Assembly: GCA_902516465.1 (NCBI GenBank)
Contig: CABXZD010000002.1
Span: forward strand, 1-64,000
Direction: 5' to 3'
Source: an uncultured Pelagibacteraceae bacterium
GTDB lineage: Bacteria; Pseudomonadota; Alphaproteobacteria; Pelagibacterales; Pelagibacteraceae
Length of the DNA stretch: 64,000 bases
The notes beneath the pieces were generated by a model. It had not been told where the DNA came from and made no database searches. It saw only the letters and a list, made by a program, of their open reading frames with translations. Positions 52,134-61,800 of this stretch are shown one piece after another (positions within the stretch are counted from its first letter, which is position 1; each line of letters starts with the position of its first letter). The position numbers and the translations under genes were made by a program.

Positions 52134-52950
52134 TTTGTTTATAAATTTCGTATATCTTTATTACTGAGGCTGCAGTTTCTTCAACAGATTTTCTAGTTAC
52201 ATCTATTGTGGGCCATCCATATTTACGAAATGTTCCTTTTGCGTTATCCACTTCTTTTTTAATTTTTTCTAAATCTGTATAAGATTTGTTTTCAGTTTCT
52301 TTCAGTGAATTCATTCTATTTTTTCTTATATCAACCAATCTTTCTGGTTCTGTGCTCAGACCAATAATACAAGAAATTTTTGGACTATCTTTTAAAACTT
52401 GTGGTATAGAATTTTCATTTACTAATGGAATATTTGAAGTTTTAAAACCTTTGTTTGCTAAATAAATTGCAGTCGGTGTTTTACTTGTTCTACTAACTCC
52501 CAATAAAATTATATCAGATTTTTTTATTTCTTTTACTAGATTTCCATCGTCATGATTCATTGTAAATTGAATAGCTTCAATTCTTTTATAATATTCTTCA
52601 TTTAAAGTGTATTGTCCACTTGGTTCATGAGATGCTTTTTGATTTAATAGTTTAGAAAAACTGAGTATAAGATCGCCGAGTACTCCAAAACATGGAATGT
52701 TTTTCTCATCACTTGTATTTGCTAGAAATTTCGCAAGATTACTGTCAACAATAGAATAAAGAATTACAGAGTTTGGTTGTTTTTTTGCATTAGATAAAAT
52801 TTTAGTAATTTGATTTTCTGTTCTTGTAAATGAAAATGTGTAAATTTTGTAATCAATATTTTTGAATTGAGCTTTGATAGCAGTAAAAATTCTATCTAGG
52901 GTTTCACCAGTAGAATCCGAAACTAAATAAATTTGATATGTATTGTTCAT
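52126..52950 (-). CDS. ppsR: Pyruvate phosphate dikinase / PEP synthase regulatory protein (DUF299)
   Basis: Bifunctional ADP-dependent kinase/Pi-dependent phosphorylase that switches PPDK or PEP synthase off and on. The 274-residue protein begins 'YQIYLVSDSTGETLDRIFTAIKAQF' and has the P-loop-like 'DIILLGVSRTSKTPTAIYLANKGFKTSNIPLV' and 'IIGLSTEPERLVDIRKNRM'. It is the first gene of the maf-aroE-coaE-dnaQ operon and flanks the candidate origin, a position this family holds in other alphaproteobacteria. Confidence 0.95.
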   Translation of the reverse strand: MNNTYQIYLVSDSTGETLDRIFTAIKAQFKNIDYKIYTFSFTRTENQITKILSNAKKQPNSVILYSIVDSNLAKFLANTSDEKNIPCFGVLGDLILSFSKLLNQKASHEPSGQYTLNEEYYKRIEAIQFTMNHDDGNLVKEIKKSDIILLGVSRTSKTPTAIYLANKGFKTSNIPLVNENSIPQVLKDSPKISCIIGLSTEPERLVDIRKNRMNSLKETENKSYTDLEKIKKEVDNAKGTFRKYGWPTIDVTRKSVEETAASVIKIYEIYKQNV

Positions 52951-53232
52951 GTATAAATTGTTGATATGTATGTTTTATTTAAATCATATTGGATATTTTT
53001 AATATTGAATAATTAACATTGTAAAACATTGATTTTATCAACATTATTAAAACTATGTATAATAATTCAACTATATTTGAATAAATTGTTAATAGGCTAC
53101 AATATTACTTATATATTTAATAAATTTAAGGCTCTAAATGTTAATAAAAAGTTTATAAAATGTTGAAAAAAATTAATTACCGTTATTCACAGACTATATT
53201 ACAAATACTAGTAACTATATTTAATTATTAAT
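52951..53232. other. Candidate chromosomal replication origin (oriC) between ppsR and hemE
   Basis: This 282-bp divergent spacer is the longest in the window. I counted 45 G/C bases, about 16% GC, well below the genes around it. It contains one exact DnaA box, TTATTCACA at 53183-53191 (TTWTNCACA), and near-matches TTATCAACA at 53035-53043 and TTTTCAACA on the minus strand at 53161-53169. In Caulobacter and Rickettsia the origin lies next to hemE, and parS/parAB and mnmG-rsmG lie within 8 kb here. Both promoters of the flanking genes must also be in this stretch. Origin function is inferred. Confidence 0.7.
53183..53191 (+). promoter_or_regulatory. DnaA box in the ppsR/hemE spacer
   Basis: TTATTCACA fits TTWTNCACA at all nine positions. 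It lies 41 bases before the hemE start inside the candidate origin. A single exact box is sparse compared with E. coli, but alphaproteobacterial origins often have few strong boxes. Confidence 0.65.
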
Positions 53233-54234
53233 ATGTCACAAATTTATGAAATTATAATAAATAAAAAAACAAATTTGAATCCTATATGGATTATGAGACA
53301 AGCTGGAAGATATCTTCCTGAGTTTAGAGAAATCAGGAAAAAAAATAGTGATTTCATTAAATTGTGCTTGAATCCTAGTTTAGCAACAGAAATAACCTTA
53401 CAGCCTTTAAAAAGATTTGAATTAGATGCCGCTATAATTTTTTCAGACATTTTAATGGTGCCCTATGGCTTGAATCAAAAAGTTGAATTCAAAAAAAATT
53501 TTGGCCCAATTCTTGGAAAATTAGATCTGCAAAAAATATCAAATTTTAATGAAGAAGACTTTACTGAAAAACTTAAACCAGTTTATACGGCAATAGATTT
53601 AGTTAGAAAAAATGATTTAACGTTAAATAAAAGTACGATAGGTTTTGTGGGCGCACCTTGGACATTACTGGTTTATTTAATAAATAAGAAATCCCCAAAG
53701 CAGAAATTAATCAATAATTTCTTTCAAGACCTACGTTCAATAAAAACAATTTTATTAGTTTTAGATAAATTTCTTAAAATCCATATTAAAAATCAAATAG
53801 ATAATGGTGCAGAGGTAATACAAATATTCGATAGTTGGGCTGGTTTACTAGAGACTAAAGATTTACCAGATTATGTTTATTCACCAACCTTATCTCTAGT
53901 AGAGTATATTAAATCTTTGAATATTCCAGCTATATGTTTTCCACGAGGGATTAAAAATTATAAAATTTATTGTGATAATATAAAACCTGATGCTATTTGT
54001 ATTGATTATGAAACTGATCCAATTCAAATTAGAAGAGACATCAAAATACCTGTACAAGGCGGTATGGACCCGAAAGTATTATTGTCTGATAAAGAAAATT
54101 TAAAAAAAGAGGCAAAAAAATATCTAGATATATTTAAAGACCATCCATATATTTTTAATTTAGGCCATGGTGTTTTACCTCAAACAGACCCAAACATGAT
54201 GGATTATCTTGTAAAAATGGTAAAAGACTATTAA
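53233..54234 (+). CDS. hemE: Uroporphyrinogen decarboxylase
   Basis: Decarboxylates the four acetate side chains of uroporphyrinogen III to give coproporphyrinogen III. The 333-residue barrel has the signature 'NPIWIMRQAGRYLPEFREIR', 'DAAIIFSDILMVPYGLN', 'GFVGAPWTLLVYLI', 'VIQIFDSWAGLL', 'QGGMDPKVLL' and 'FNLGHGVLPQTDP'. It heads hemE-hemH-hemJ, with a 1-bp overlap to hemH. Confidence 0.98.
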   Translation: MSQIYEIIINKKTNLNPIWIMRQAGRYLPEFREIRKKNSDFIKLCLNPSLATEITLQPLKRFELDAAIIFSDILMVPYGLNQKVEFKKNFGPILGKLDLQKISNFNEEDFTEKLKPVYTAIDLVRKNDLTLNKSTIGFVGAPWTLLVYLINKKSPKQKLINNFFQDLRSIKTILLVLDKFLKIHIKNQIDNGAEVIQIFDSWAGLLETKDLPDYVYSPTLSLVEYIKSLNIPAICFPRGIKNYKIYCDNIKPDAICIDYETDPIQIRRDIKIPVQGGMDPKVLLSDKENLKKEAKKYLDIFKDHPYIFNLGHGVLPQTDPNMMDYLVKMVKDY

Positions 54235-55232
54235 TGAATAAAAAATTTGAACACCCCTCTATAAATTTCGGAAAAACTGGAGTTCTAATAATTAATTTAG
54301 GAACCCCTGACTCAACAAATTGGTTTGACATTAGAAAATATTTAAAAGAATTCTTGTCTGATAGAAGAGTTATAGAAGTTAACCCTATAATTTGGCAAAT
54401 TATATTAAATGTGATTATATTAAATTTAAGACCTTCTAAAACAGCAAAGGCCTATAAAGAAATATGGATGAAAGATGAAAACATTTCTCCGCTTTTATAT
54501 TATACACGAAAACAGGCTGATAAATTATCAAGATTAATATCAAAAGAAAATTTGATAGTAGATTATGCTATGAGATATGGAAATCCTAGCATAAAAAGTA
54601 AAATCAAGATGCTTCATGACTTGGGTTGTGAAAATCTAGTTATACTTCCGATGTATCCTCAATATGCTGCTGCAACTACAGCTACCGTTTGTGATGAAGT
54701 ATACAGAACTCTTATGAAAATGAGATGGCAACCATCATTAAAAATAATTCCCCATTACGAGTCTGACTCCTTGTATATAGATGCATTAGTAAGTTCTTTA
54801 AATAAAAAGATAAAAGAAATTAATTGGAAACCGGATCTGATATTAGCGTCATATCATGGCATTCCTCAAAAGTATTTCGATAAAGGTGACCCCTACCATT
54901 GTTATTGTCATAAAACCACAAGGCTTATATCAGAGAAATTTAATTCAATCGAAATCAAGACAACATTTCAGTCCAGATTTGGGCCTCAAAAATGGCTTCA
55001 GCCTTATACTGATAAGACTTTAGAAAATCTTCCAGCTGAAGGAAAAAAGAACATTTTAGCTATTTGTCCAGGTTTTTCGTCAGATTGTGTTGAAACTTTA
55101 GAGGAAATACTTATTCAAGGCAAAGAAAGCTTTTTAGACTCCGGGGGAGAAAACTTTGACATGGTTCCTTGCTTAAATGATAACGATGATCATATCAAAT
55201 TATTGAAATCTTTAATTGAAAAAAGTATTTGA
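54234..55232 (+). CDS. hemH: Ferrochelatase
   Basis: Inserts Fe2+ into protoporphyrin IX, the last step of protoheme synthesis. The 332-residue enzyme has 'GVLIINLGTPDSTNWFDIRKYLKEFLSDRRVIE', 'YAMRYGNPSIKSKI', 'LVILPMYPQYAAATTATV', the catalytic His in 'LILASYHGIPQKYFDKGDPYHCYCHKTTRL', 'FQSRFGPQKWLQPYTDKTL' and 'ICPGFSSDCVETLEEI'. The Cys residues in 'HCYCHK' and 'GFSSDCVETL' resemble ligands of [2Fe-2S] ferrochelatases, but not all are identifiable. It shares one base with hemE. Confidence 0.97.
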   Translation: MNKKFEHPSINFGKTGVLIINLGTPDSTNWFDIRKYLKEFLSDRRVIEVNPIIWQIILNVIILNLRPSKTAKAYKEIWMKDENISPLLYYTRKQADKLSRLISKENLIVDYAMRYGNPSIKSKIKMLHDLGCENLVILPMYPQYAAATTATVCDEVYRTLMKMRWQPSLKIIPHYESDSLYIDALVSSLNKKIKEINWKPDLILASYHGIPQKYFDKGDPYHCYCHKTTRLISEKFNSIEIKTTFQSRFGPQKWLQPYTDKTLENLPAEGKKNILAICPGFSSDCVETLEEILIQGKESFLDSGGENFDMVPCLNDNDDHIKLLKSLIEKSI

Positions 55233-55670
55233 TTGATGAATACTTATTTGCTTTTTAAATCATTACATCTGATATCTGTAATTTCATGGATGGCAGGGTT
55301 GTTATATCTTCCAAGAATTTTTGTTTATCATTCACAAAATAATACTCAACAAATTATTTCTGAAGTATTTAAAGTAATGGAAAAAAAACTTTTCTTTTAC
55401 ATTATGACACCAGCAATGATTTTGTCTTGGGTGTTTGGTTTAATATTAATTCATGAGATAGGATTTGACAAATTAGGACAAACCTGGATGATTTTAAAAT
55501 TAGTTTTTGTAGCCTTACTTACTTTTTATCATTTCTATCTTGGTAGAATTTTAGGTCAATTTAAAACAGATTCAAATAGACATTCACATAAATTTTATAG
55601 GCTAATTAATGAAATACCCACATTATTGCTAATTTTGATCATATTTGTTGTAATATTTAAGCCTATCTAA
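55233..55670 (+). CDS. hemJ: Protoporphyrinogen IX oxidase HemJ
   Basis: A 145-residue four-helix membrane protein of the HemJ (UPF0093) family that oxidises protoporphyrinogen IX. Conserved parts are 'LFKSLHLISVISWMAGLLYLPRIFVYH' with the heme-coordinating His near residue 11, 'ITPAMILSWVFGL'-like 'MTPAMILSWVFGLILI', 'TWMILKLVFVALLTFYHFYLGRI' and 'RLINEIPTLLLILIIFVVIFKP'. The gene directly abuts hemH, so hemE-hemH-hemJ is one unit covering late heme synthesis, except coproporphyrinogen oxidase. Confidence 0.95.
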   Translation: MMNTYLLFKSLHLISVISWMAGLLYLPRIFVYHSQNNTQQIISEVFKVMEKKLFFYIMTPAMILSWVFGLILIHEIGFDKLGQTWMILKLVFVALLTFYHFYLGRILGQFKTDSNRHSHKFYRLINEIPTLLLILIIFVVIFKPI

Positions 55671-55733
55671 GGTTGAATAATTTTAAATTACATATATATT
55701 AAGTCTATTATTAAGTCCTTAATAATTTTAATC

Positions 55734-57002
55734 ATGAACATACAAGAACTAAAACTTAAATCATCAGAACAACTTATTACTCAAGCAGAAGAGCTAGGTA
55801 TTGAGAACGCGAGCACGCTAAGAAAACAAGAAATTCTTTTTGCTATTCTTAAAAAAGTTGCTGAAAAAGAAGAAATTACTGGAGCTGGTGTTTTGCAGTT
55901 ACTTCAAGATGGATTTGGTTTTTTAAGAGCGATGGAGTCGAATTACCTCCCCGGCCCAGATGATATTTATGTTAGTCCAAGTCAAATAAGAAAATTTGGT
56001 TTAAGAACAGGAGATACTGTTGAGGGCCCTGTAAGAGCACCAAAAGAAGGCGAAAGGTACTTTGCTTTATTGCAAGTTAGTAAAATAAATTTTGAAGAGC
56101 CAGATAAATCTAGGCATAAAATTGCTTTTGATAACCTAACACCACTTTATCCGGATAAGCAGCTGGTCATGGAAGTGGAAATGATAAAAACTGAGAAAAA
56201 GCCAGACCTAACACCAAGATTAATAGACTTAGTGAGTCCAATCGGAAAGGGACAAAGATCAATTATCATATCACCACCAAAAGCAGGGAAAACAATGATT
56301 TTGCAAAGTATTGCAAACTCTATCGCTAAAAATTATCCTGAATGCTATCTAATTGTGTTGCTTATTGATGAGAGACCAGAAGAAGTAACAGATATGCAAA
56401 GAACTGTGAAAGGCGAGGTTATAAGCTCTACATTTGACGAGCCAGCACAACGTCACGTAGCTGTTGCAGAGATGGTTATAGAAAAAGCAAAAAGATTAAC
56501 AGAGCATAAAAAAGATGTGGTCATATTGCTTGATTCAATTACCAGATTAGGAAGAGCATATAATGCTGTAATCCCAAGTTCTGGTAAAGTTTTAACAGGA
56601 GGTGTTGATGCTAACGCTCTTCAAAGGCCAAAAAGATTTTTTGGAGCAGCAAGAAACATAGAAGAAGGAGGATCATTAACTATTATATCAACAGCGCTTA
56701 TAGATACAGGTAGTAGAATGGATGAAGTTATTTTTGAAGAGTTTAAGGGAACAGGAAATAGCGAGACTGTACTTGATAGAAAAATCGCTGACAAAAGAAT
56801 TTATCCCGCAATAGATATAACCAAATCAGGAACTAGAAGAGAGGAATTGTTGTTTGATAAAAATGATCTTCAAAAAATGAATGTATTAAGAAGAATTATA
56901 GCCCCAATGGGGACTATGGATGCAATTGAATTCATTAATTCAAAGTTAAAGGATACGAAAAATAATGCTGAGTTCTTTAATTCAATGAATAAACCAGCTT
57001 AA
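55734..57002 (+). CDS. rho: Transcription termination factor Rho
   Basis: Hexameric RNA helicase that ends transcription at Rho-dependent sites. The 422-residue protein has the N-terminal helical part '[39 protein letters not shown]', the cold-shock-like RNA site '[45 protein letters not shown]', Walker A '[13 protein letters not shown]' (about residue 180), Walker B '[17 protein letters not shown]', the Q- and R-loops '[27 protein letters not shown]' and the end '[10 protein letters not shown]'. The gene order hemJ-rho-mnmE matches other alphaproteobacteria. Intrinsic terminators are rare here, so Rho may do much of the termination. Confidence 0.98.
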   Translation: MNIQELKLKSSEQLITQAEELGIENASTLRKQEILFAILKKVAEKEEITGAGVLQLLQDGFGFLRAMESNYLPGPDDIYVSPSQIRKFGLRTGDTVEGPVRAPKEGERYFALLQVSKINFEEPDKSRHKIAFDNLTPLYPDKQLVMEVEMIKTEKKPDLTPRLIDLVSPIGKGQRSIIISPPKAGKTMILQSIANSIAKNYPECYLIVLLIDERPEEVTDMQRTVKGEVISSTFDEPAQRHVAVAEMVIEKAKRLTEHKKDVVILLDSITRLGRAYNAVIPSSGKVLTGGVDANALQRPKRFFGAARNIEEGGSLTIISTALIDTGSRMDEVIFEEFKGTGNSETVLDRKIADKRIYPAIDITKSGTRREELLFDKNDLQKMNVLRRIIAPMGTMDAIEFINSKLKDTKNNAEFFNSMNKPA

Positions 57003-57043
57003 TTAAGTTTTCCAATATTGTAGAATAAAAGTTATAATATTTT

Positions 57044-58375
57044 ATGACTATTTATGCTCTTTCATCTGGTCCAGGCATGTCTGGGGTGGCTGTTATAAGA
57101 ATTTCGGGCCCAGAGACTGCGAAGGTACTCAAAAAACTTACAAACAAAGAAATTTCAAAGCCAAGAACTGCAACTCTTCAAAAAATAAACAATATCAACA
57201 CTTCTGAGCTTATTGATGAAGGTATAATCATCTGGTTTCCAGGCCCTGAGAGCTACACAGGAGAGGATATGGCTGAAATTCATGTACATGGAGGTAAGGC
57301 GGTTGTTTTGGCTGTCCAAAACGAGATTTCAAAAGTTGAAAACTGTAGATTAGCTGAGCCAGGTGAATTCACAAAGCTAGCGTTTCAAAATGGAAAGATA
57401 AATTTATTAAAAGCAGAAAGCATAGCTGATTTAATTTCAGCAGAGACTGAAATTCAGAGGCTTCAAGCTGTAAAAATGATGAATGGAAAATCTTCAAAGA
57501 AATTTAATGAATTGAGAGAAAAATTATTAAAAATTTTATCCTTTGTTGAGGCCAAAATAGATTTTCCTGAAGAGGATTTGCCAGACGAAAATATTAAACA
57601 AATAAAAAAAGATTCTTCAGATGTAATGGAGCAAATAAAAAAAATTTTAGATGATCAAAAAGTGGGAGAAATAATTAGGGAAGGTTTTAAAATTGCAATT
57701 GTAGGACCAACCAATGCAGGAAAATCAAGCTTAATAAATAATTTATCAAATAGAGAGGTCGCAATAGTTTCTGAAATTGCTGGAACCACAAGAGACGTTG
57801 TTGAAACTCATTTAAATATAGATGGTTACCCAGTTATAATCTCAGATACAGCAGGCATAAGAGACTCTAGAGATGAAATTGAAAAAAAGGGAATTAAATT
57901 ATCACTTAAAAAAGCTGAAAACGCCGATTTAAAACTAGTAGTAGTTGATGTTAAAAACATTGATTTTAGCGGATTTTTGAATGATTTATTAAAAAAGGAT
58001 GCAATTTTAGTTATTAACAAATCAGATCTATTAAAAGAAAAATTAGATACTGAAGTTTCTAAATTTAATCATGTTTTAATTTCACTCAAAGACAATCTAA
58101 ATATAGATAAATTAATCTCTAAAATTAAAAACAATTTGAAAAACAAATTTATATCTGAGGAAGATATTTTAATTACAAGAGAAAGGCATAGACAACATTT
58201 GCTACAGTGTGTTGAACATTTGAGTAATTTTTCAGATAAAAATGATAAAAAAGATTTTGACAAAGGAGCTGAGGATCTAAGGTTAGCCACAAGACAATTA
58301 GGTATGATTGTTGGAAAAGTCGATGTAGAGGAGATATTAGGTAGTATTTTCAACGATTTTTGCATTGGTAAGTAA
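57044..58375 (+). CDS. mnmE: tRNA U34 modification GTPase MnmE
   Basis: With MnmG installs the aminomethyl or carboxymethylaminomethyl group on U34 of certain tRNAs. The 443-residue protein has the THF-binding N domain ('TIYALSSGPGMSGVAVIRISGPE', 'GPESYTGEDMAEIHVHGGKAV', 'RLAEPGEFTKLAFQNGKINLLKAE'), a helical domain, the inserted G domain with G1 'GPTNAGKSSLIN' (residue ~220), 'AGTTRD', 'SDTAGIRDS' and 'NKSD', and the C-terminal 'CIGK' motif with the catalytic Cys. mnmG follows after 115 bp. Confidence 0.97.
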   Translation: MTIYALSSGPGMSGVAVIRISGPETAKVLKKLTNKEISKPRTATLQKINNINTSELIDEGIIIWFPGPESYTGEDMAEIHVHGGKAVVLAVQNEISKVENCRLAEPGEFTKLAFQNGKINLLKAESIADLISAETEIQRLQAVKMMNGKSSKKFNELREKLLKILSFVEAKIDFPEEDLPDENIKQIKKDSSDVMEQIKKILDDQKVGEIIREGFKIAIVGPTNAGKSSLINNLSNREVAIVSEIAGTTRDVVETHLNIDGYPVIISDTAGIRDSRDEIEKKGIKLSLKKAENADLKLVVVDVKNIDFSGFLNDLLKKDAILVINKSDLLKEKLDTEVSKFNHVLISLKDNLNIDKLISKIKNNLKNKFISEEDILITRERHRQHLLQCVEHLSNFSDKNDKKDFDKGAEDLRLATRQLGMIVGKVDVEEILGSIFNDFCIGK

Positions 58376-58490
58376 TTAGCGTTTTACGGGGCTTTTTTAT
58401 GGTTTTTGGTCAATTTTCATTGATATACAACACTTTTTTATAAAAAAACAGAAATCTTGTAAATATCTCAATCAAATATAAATTTAGTTC
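58376..58490. other. 115-bp spacer between mnmE and mnmG
   Basis: It is AT-rich apart from a 'TTTTACGGGGCTTTTTT' stretch right after the mnmE stop. That stretch lacks a convincing upstream pairing arm, so it is not called a terminator. The rest probably holds the mnmG-rsmG-parAB promoter. Confidence 0.4.
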
Positions 58491-60362
58491 ATGAAAAAAG
58501 ATTTAAAGTTTGATGTAGTTGTTATCGGTGGTGGTCACGCAGGATGTGAAGCTGCAGCTGCTTCAGCAAGACTTGGGGTAGACACTGCCCTCTTTACACA
58601 CAATAAAAATACAATCGGAGAAATGTCGTGCAATCCAGCTATAGGTGGTTTAGGCAAAGGTCATTTAGTCAGAGAAATTGATGCTTTAGATGGTGTAATG
58701 GGAGAGGTAGCAGACAAGTCTGGAATACAGTTTAGATTATTAAATAGAAGTAGAGGACCTGCAGTTAGAGGACCCCGAACTCAGTCTGACAGATCATTAT
58801 ATCGTAAATATATGCAAGAAAAACTTGTAAACTACTGTAATTTAAGCATTTTTTCGGATCCTGTAATAAAGTTTATTTTTGAAAATAATCAAATAAGTGG
58901 GTTTTTAACACTTAAAGGTAACAAAGTGAGTTGTAACAAGTTAATCTTAACAACAGGCACTTTTTTGAATGGTTTAATACATATAGGTGATGAAAGAACT
59001 CCTGCTGGAAGATTTAATGAACAACCGAGTACAGGTTTAAGTGAACAATTAGAAAAATATAATTTTAAAATTGGAAGATTAAAAACAGGCACACCTCCTA
59101 GATTAGACTCTAGAACAATTAATTTTGAAAATTTGGAAAAACAGTTTGCCGATGAAGATCCATATTTTTTTTCTTTTCTGACTAAAAAAAATTTAAACAA
59201 GCAGGTTTCTTGTTCGATGACTTATACAAACGAAAAGGTTCATAAAATAATAGAAAAGAATTTATCTAAAAGTGCAATGTATTCCGGAAGCATACAAGGT
59301 GTTGGTCCTAGATATTGTCCGTCTATTGAGGACAAAATAGTAAAATTTGCTGATAAGACAAGACATCAAATATTTCTAGAGCCTGAGGGTCTAAATGATC
59401 ATACTATTTACCCTAATGGCATATCTACATCTCTACCTGAGGTTGTGCAATACGAAATACTCAACAATATCAATGGTTTAGAGAATGTCAAAGTAATTAG
59501 ACCAGGATATGCTATCGAATATGATTATATTGATCCGAGAGAGCTCTTTTTAACATTGGAGACAAAAAAAATAAAAAATCTTTATCTAGCTGGTCAAATA
59601 AATGGAACTACAGGTTATGAAGAAGCAGCTGCTCAAGGCCTTATAGCAGGAATTAATGCTGCTCTATCTTTAAAGAACATGGAACCTTTTATTTTAGATA
59701 GATCAGATGCCTACATTGGAGTGATGATCGATGATTTAGTCACTAAAGGTGTTGCTGAGCCTTATAGGATGTTTACATCTCGTGCAGAATATAGACTAAG
59801 TTTGAGGTCTGATAATGCTGATCTTAGATTAACAAATAAAGGTATTAATATTGGTCTAATAACTAATAAAAGAATAAATATATTTGAGGATAAGTTTAAG
59901 AAAATAAGTAAAATATCCCTTCAAATGTCTAATTTAAGCATATCCCCCTCAAAAGCAAATAATTTTGAAATTAAAATTGCTAAAGACGGCGTCTTAAGAT
60001 TTGCTGAGGAAATTTTAACCCAAAAAGGTGTTGATATGAATAAAATTAGACGTATTTGGCCTGAAATCCCCAATTACGGCAAAGAAATTGATGGACAAAT
60101 TGAGATTAACTCTCATTACAGGGGATATTTAAAAAAACAAAAAGCTGATATTTTAGCTTTTAAACGAGATGAGAATTTAACAATACCAGATAATATTGAC
60201 TATGATCAATTTTCAGGCCTTTCTAATGAGGTTAAAGCTAAATTTAAGCAAATAAAACCTAAAACTATGGGTCAGGCTCTAAGAATTGATGGAATAACGC
60301 CTGCAGCTGTATATATTTTGTTGTCACACGTCAAAAGAAAGTCTATTAAGCATATAGCTTGA
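58491..60362 (+). CDS. mnmG: tRNA uridine 5-carboxymethylaminomethyl modification enzyme MnmG (GidA)
   Basis: FAD enzyme that partners MnmE in modifying U34 of tRNA. The 623-residue length is typical. The FAD motif is '[23 protein letters not shown]', followed by '[45 protein letters not shown]', '[12 protein letters not shown]', '[19 protein letters not shown]', '[11 protein letters not shown]', '[13 protein letters not shown]', '[17 protein letters not shown]', '[22 protein letters not shown]' and the C-terminal helical domain with '[11 protein letters not shown]'. It heads mnmG-rsmG-parA-parB and its stop overlaps the rsmG start. Confidence 0.98.
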   Translation: MKKDLKFDVVVIGGGHAGCEAAAASARLGVDTALFTHNKNTIGEMSCNPAIGGLGKGHLVREIDALDGVMGEVADKSGIQFRLLNRSRGPAVRGPRTQSDRSLYRKYMQEKLVNYCNLSIFSDPVIKFIFENNQISGFLTLKGNKVSCNKLILTTGTFLNGLIHIGDERTPAGRFNEQPSTGLSEQLEKYNFKIGRLKTGTPPRLDSRTINFENLEKQFADEDPYFFSFLTKKNLNKQVSCSMTYTNEKVHKIIEKNLSKSAMYSGSIQGVGPRYCPSIEDKIVKFADKTRHQIFLEPEGLNDHTIYPNGISTSLPEVVQYEILNNINGLENVKVIRPGYAIEYDYIDPRELFLTLETKKIKNLYLAGQINGTTGYEEAAAQGLIAGINAALSLKNMEPFILDRSDAYIGVMIDDLVTKGVAEPYRMFTSRAEYRLSLRSDNADLRLTNKGINIGLITNKRINIFEDKFKKISKISLQMSNLSISPSKANNFEIKIAKDGVLRFAEEILTQKGVDMNKIRRIWPEIPNYGKEIDGQIEINSHYRGYLKKQKADILAFKRDENLTIPDNIDYDQFSGLSNEVKAKFKQIKPKTMGQALRIDGITPAAVYILLSHVKRKSIKHIA

Positions 60363-61009
60363 TGGATAACATAATTTTAAATTCTTACTCTAAAATTTCT
60401 AATTTAAATGTTTCACGTGAAACATGTAATGAGCTGGAGAGCTTAGTTTCGATGATACAGAAAAAAAATAAGAAAATTAATATTATAAGTAAAAAAATGA
60501 GTGAAAAAGGGGCTATAAGAGAGCGTCATATTATAGATTCTGCACAAATTATTGATTTTGTTGATTTAAATTGCAATACAACCTCTGATTTAGGTACAGG
60601 GGGTGGAATGCCTGGATTAATAGTGGCTATAGTGATGAAAAAAATTAAAAATAACATGAAAGTTAACCTTTATGAAAAAAGCTACCACAAATGTGTTTTC
60701 CTGAGAGAAGTTTCAAAAAAATTAAATTTAAATACAGAAATAATTCAGAAAGATATTTTTTCACTTAAAAATATTGAAACAGGAACAATTATGTCCAGGG
60801 CTTTTAAACCAATGCCAGTGATTTTAAATTTGGTTAATGAAAATTTTAAAAAATATAAAAATATTATTTTTTTTATGGGAAGTAGTGGAAGAAAAATTTT
60901 TAATGAAACACTTCAAGAGTGGGATTTAGATTTTGAGGAAAAAAAAAGCTTAACAAGCAACGACTCATTCATATTAAACATCAAAAAAATTAAAAAAAAG
61001 ATTTCATGA
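60362..61009 (+). CDS. rsmG: 16S rRNA (guanine-N7) methyltransferase RsmG (GidB), gene carries parS
   Basis: Methylates N7 of G527 in 16S rRNA. The 215-residue protein (ATG at 60362; the track's TTG at 60359 adds one residue) has 'VSRETCNELESLVSMIQKKNKKINIISKKMSEKGAIRERHIIDSAQI', the SAM loop 'TSDLGTGGGMPGLIVAIVM', 'LYEKSYHKCVFLREVSKKL' and 'IMSRAFKPM'. The codons for 'NVSRET' contain a perfect parS palindrome. It overlaps mnmG by 1 bp and parA by 4 bp. Confidence 0.96.
   Translation: MDNIILNSYSKISNLNVSRETCNELESLVSMIQKKNKKINIISKKMSEKGAIRERHIIDSAQIIDFVDLNCNTTSDLGTGGGMPGLIVAIVMKKIKNNMKVNLYEKSYHKCVFLREVSKKLNLNTEIIQKDIFSLKNIETGTIMSRAFKPMPVILNLVNENFKKYKNIIFFMGSSGRKIFNETLQEWDLDFEEKKSLTSNDSFILNIKKIKKKIS
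60409..60424. other. parS centromere site (perfect 16-bp palindrome)
   Basis: TGTTTCACGTGAAACA is identical on both strands and matches the consensus bound by chromosomal ParB/Spo0J. It lies within rsmG, about 600 bp before parA and about 7.2 kb from the candidate oriC. I found no second exact copy when reading the window. ParB would load here and spread to organise origin segregation. Confidence 0.95.
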
Positions 61010-61800
61010 AAATAATTTCAATTATAAATCAAAAGGGTGGAGTTGGAAAAACAACAACTGTAATTAATTTAGCTTCGGCACTATCTCAACTTGGTAAAAA
61101 AATTTTAGTAATCGATCTAGATCCGCAAGGAAATGCTACTACAGGGTTGGGATTATCTAATACTGAGCAATCAGATCAAACAATATATGGAATTTTGAAT
61201 GGCACAGTAGCAATTTCTGATGTAATCAAGAAAACAAAATTTGAAAACTTAGATTTAATTTCTTCCAACGTTGATTTGTCAGGATTAGAAGTAGAAACAG
61301 CAGGAGATAGCGACAGAGCATTTATTTTGAAGAGTAAATTGACCGCGTATTTAAACAATTCTAGAGCTTTATATGATTATGTCTTAATAGACTGCCCACC
61401 ATCTTTGAGTTTGTTAACTGTAATGGCCTTGGTATCTTCAAATTCACTTTTAGTGCCCCTCCAGACAGAATTTTTTGCTTTAGAGGGCTTAACACAGCTT
61501 ATGAAGACCATCGAAAGAATAAAGATTAATCTAAATCCTAGTTTGACTATACAGGGAATACTTTTAACAATGTATGACAGAAGAAATAAACTTTCATCGC
61601 AAGTAGAACAAGAAGCAAGAGATTATTTTAAGGATAAAGTTTACCAGACAGTTATTCCACGTAACGTAAGACTATCCGAAGCACCATCACATGGGATACC
61701 AGTCTTAATTTATGATAAAAATTGCCCTGGGAGTAAGTCGTATTATAGTTTTACAGATGAATTCATAAATCAAGAAAACAATTTAGGAAGTGCTGCATAA
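61006..61800 (+). CDS. parA: Chromosome partitioning ATPase ParA
   Basis: Walker-type ATPase that moves ParB-parS complexes. The 264-residue chromosomal form has no N-terminal HTH. It begins 'MKIISIINQKGGVGKTTTVINLASAL' (deviant Walker A with the signature Lys), and has 'VLVIDLDPQGNATTGLG'-like 'ILVIDLDPQGNATTGLGL', 'YDYVLIDCPPSLSLLTVMAL', 'VPLQTEFFALEGLTQLMKTIERI' and 'RNVRLSEAPSHGIPVLIYD'. It overlaps rsmG by 4 bp and parB by 1 bp. Confidence 0.98.
   Translation: MKIISIINQKGGVGKTTTVINLASALSQLGKKILVIDLDPQGNATTGLGLSNTEQSDQTIYGILNGTVAISDVIKKTKFENLDLISSNVDLSGLEVETAGDSDRAFILKSKLTAYLNNSRALYDYVLIDCPPSLSLLTVMALVSSNSLLVPLQTEFFALEGLTQLMKTIERIKINLNPSLTIQGILLTMYDRRNKLSSQVEQEARDYFKDKVYQTVIPRNVRLSEAPSHGIPVLIYDKNCPGSKSYYSFTDEFINQENNLGSAA

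Noticed and set aside
58376-58400. Possible terminator after mnmE
   Set aside because: There is a T-rich run and a short GGGG stretch, but no matching upstream arm long enough for a stable stem.
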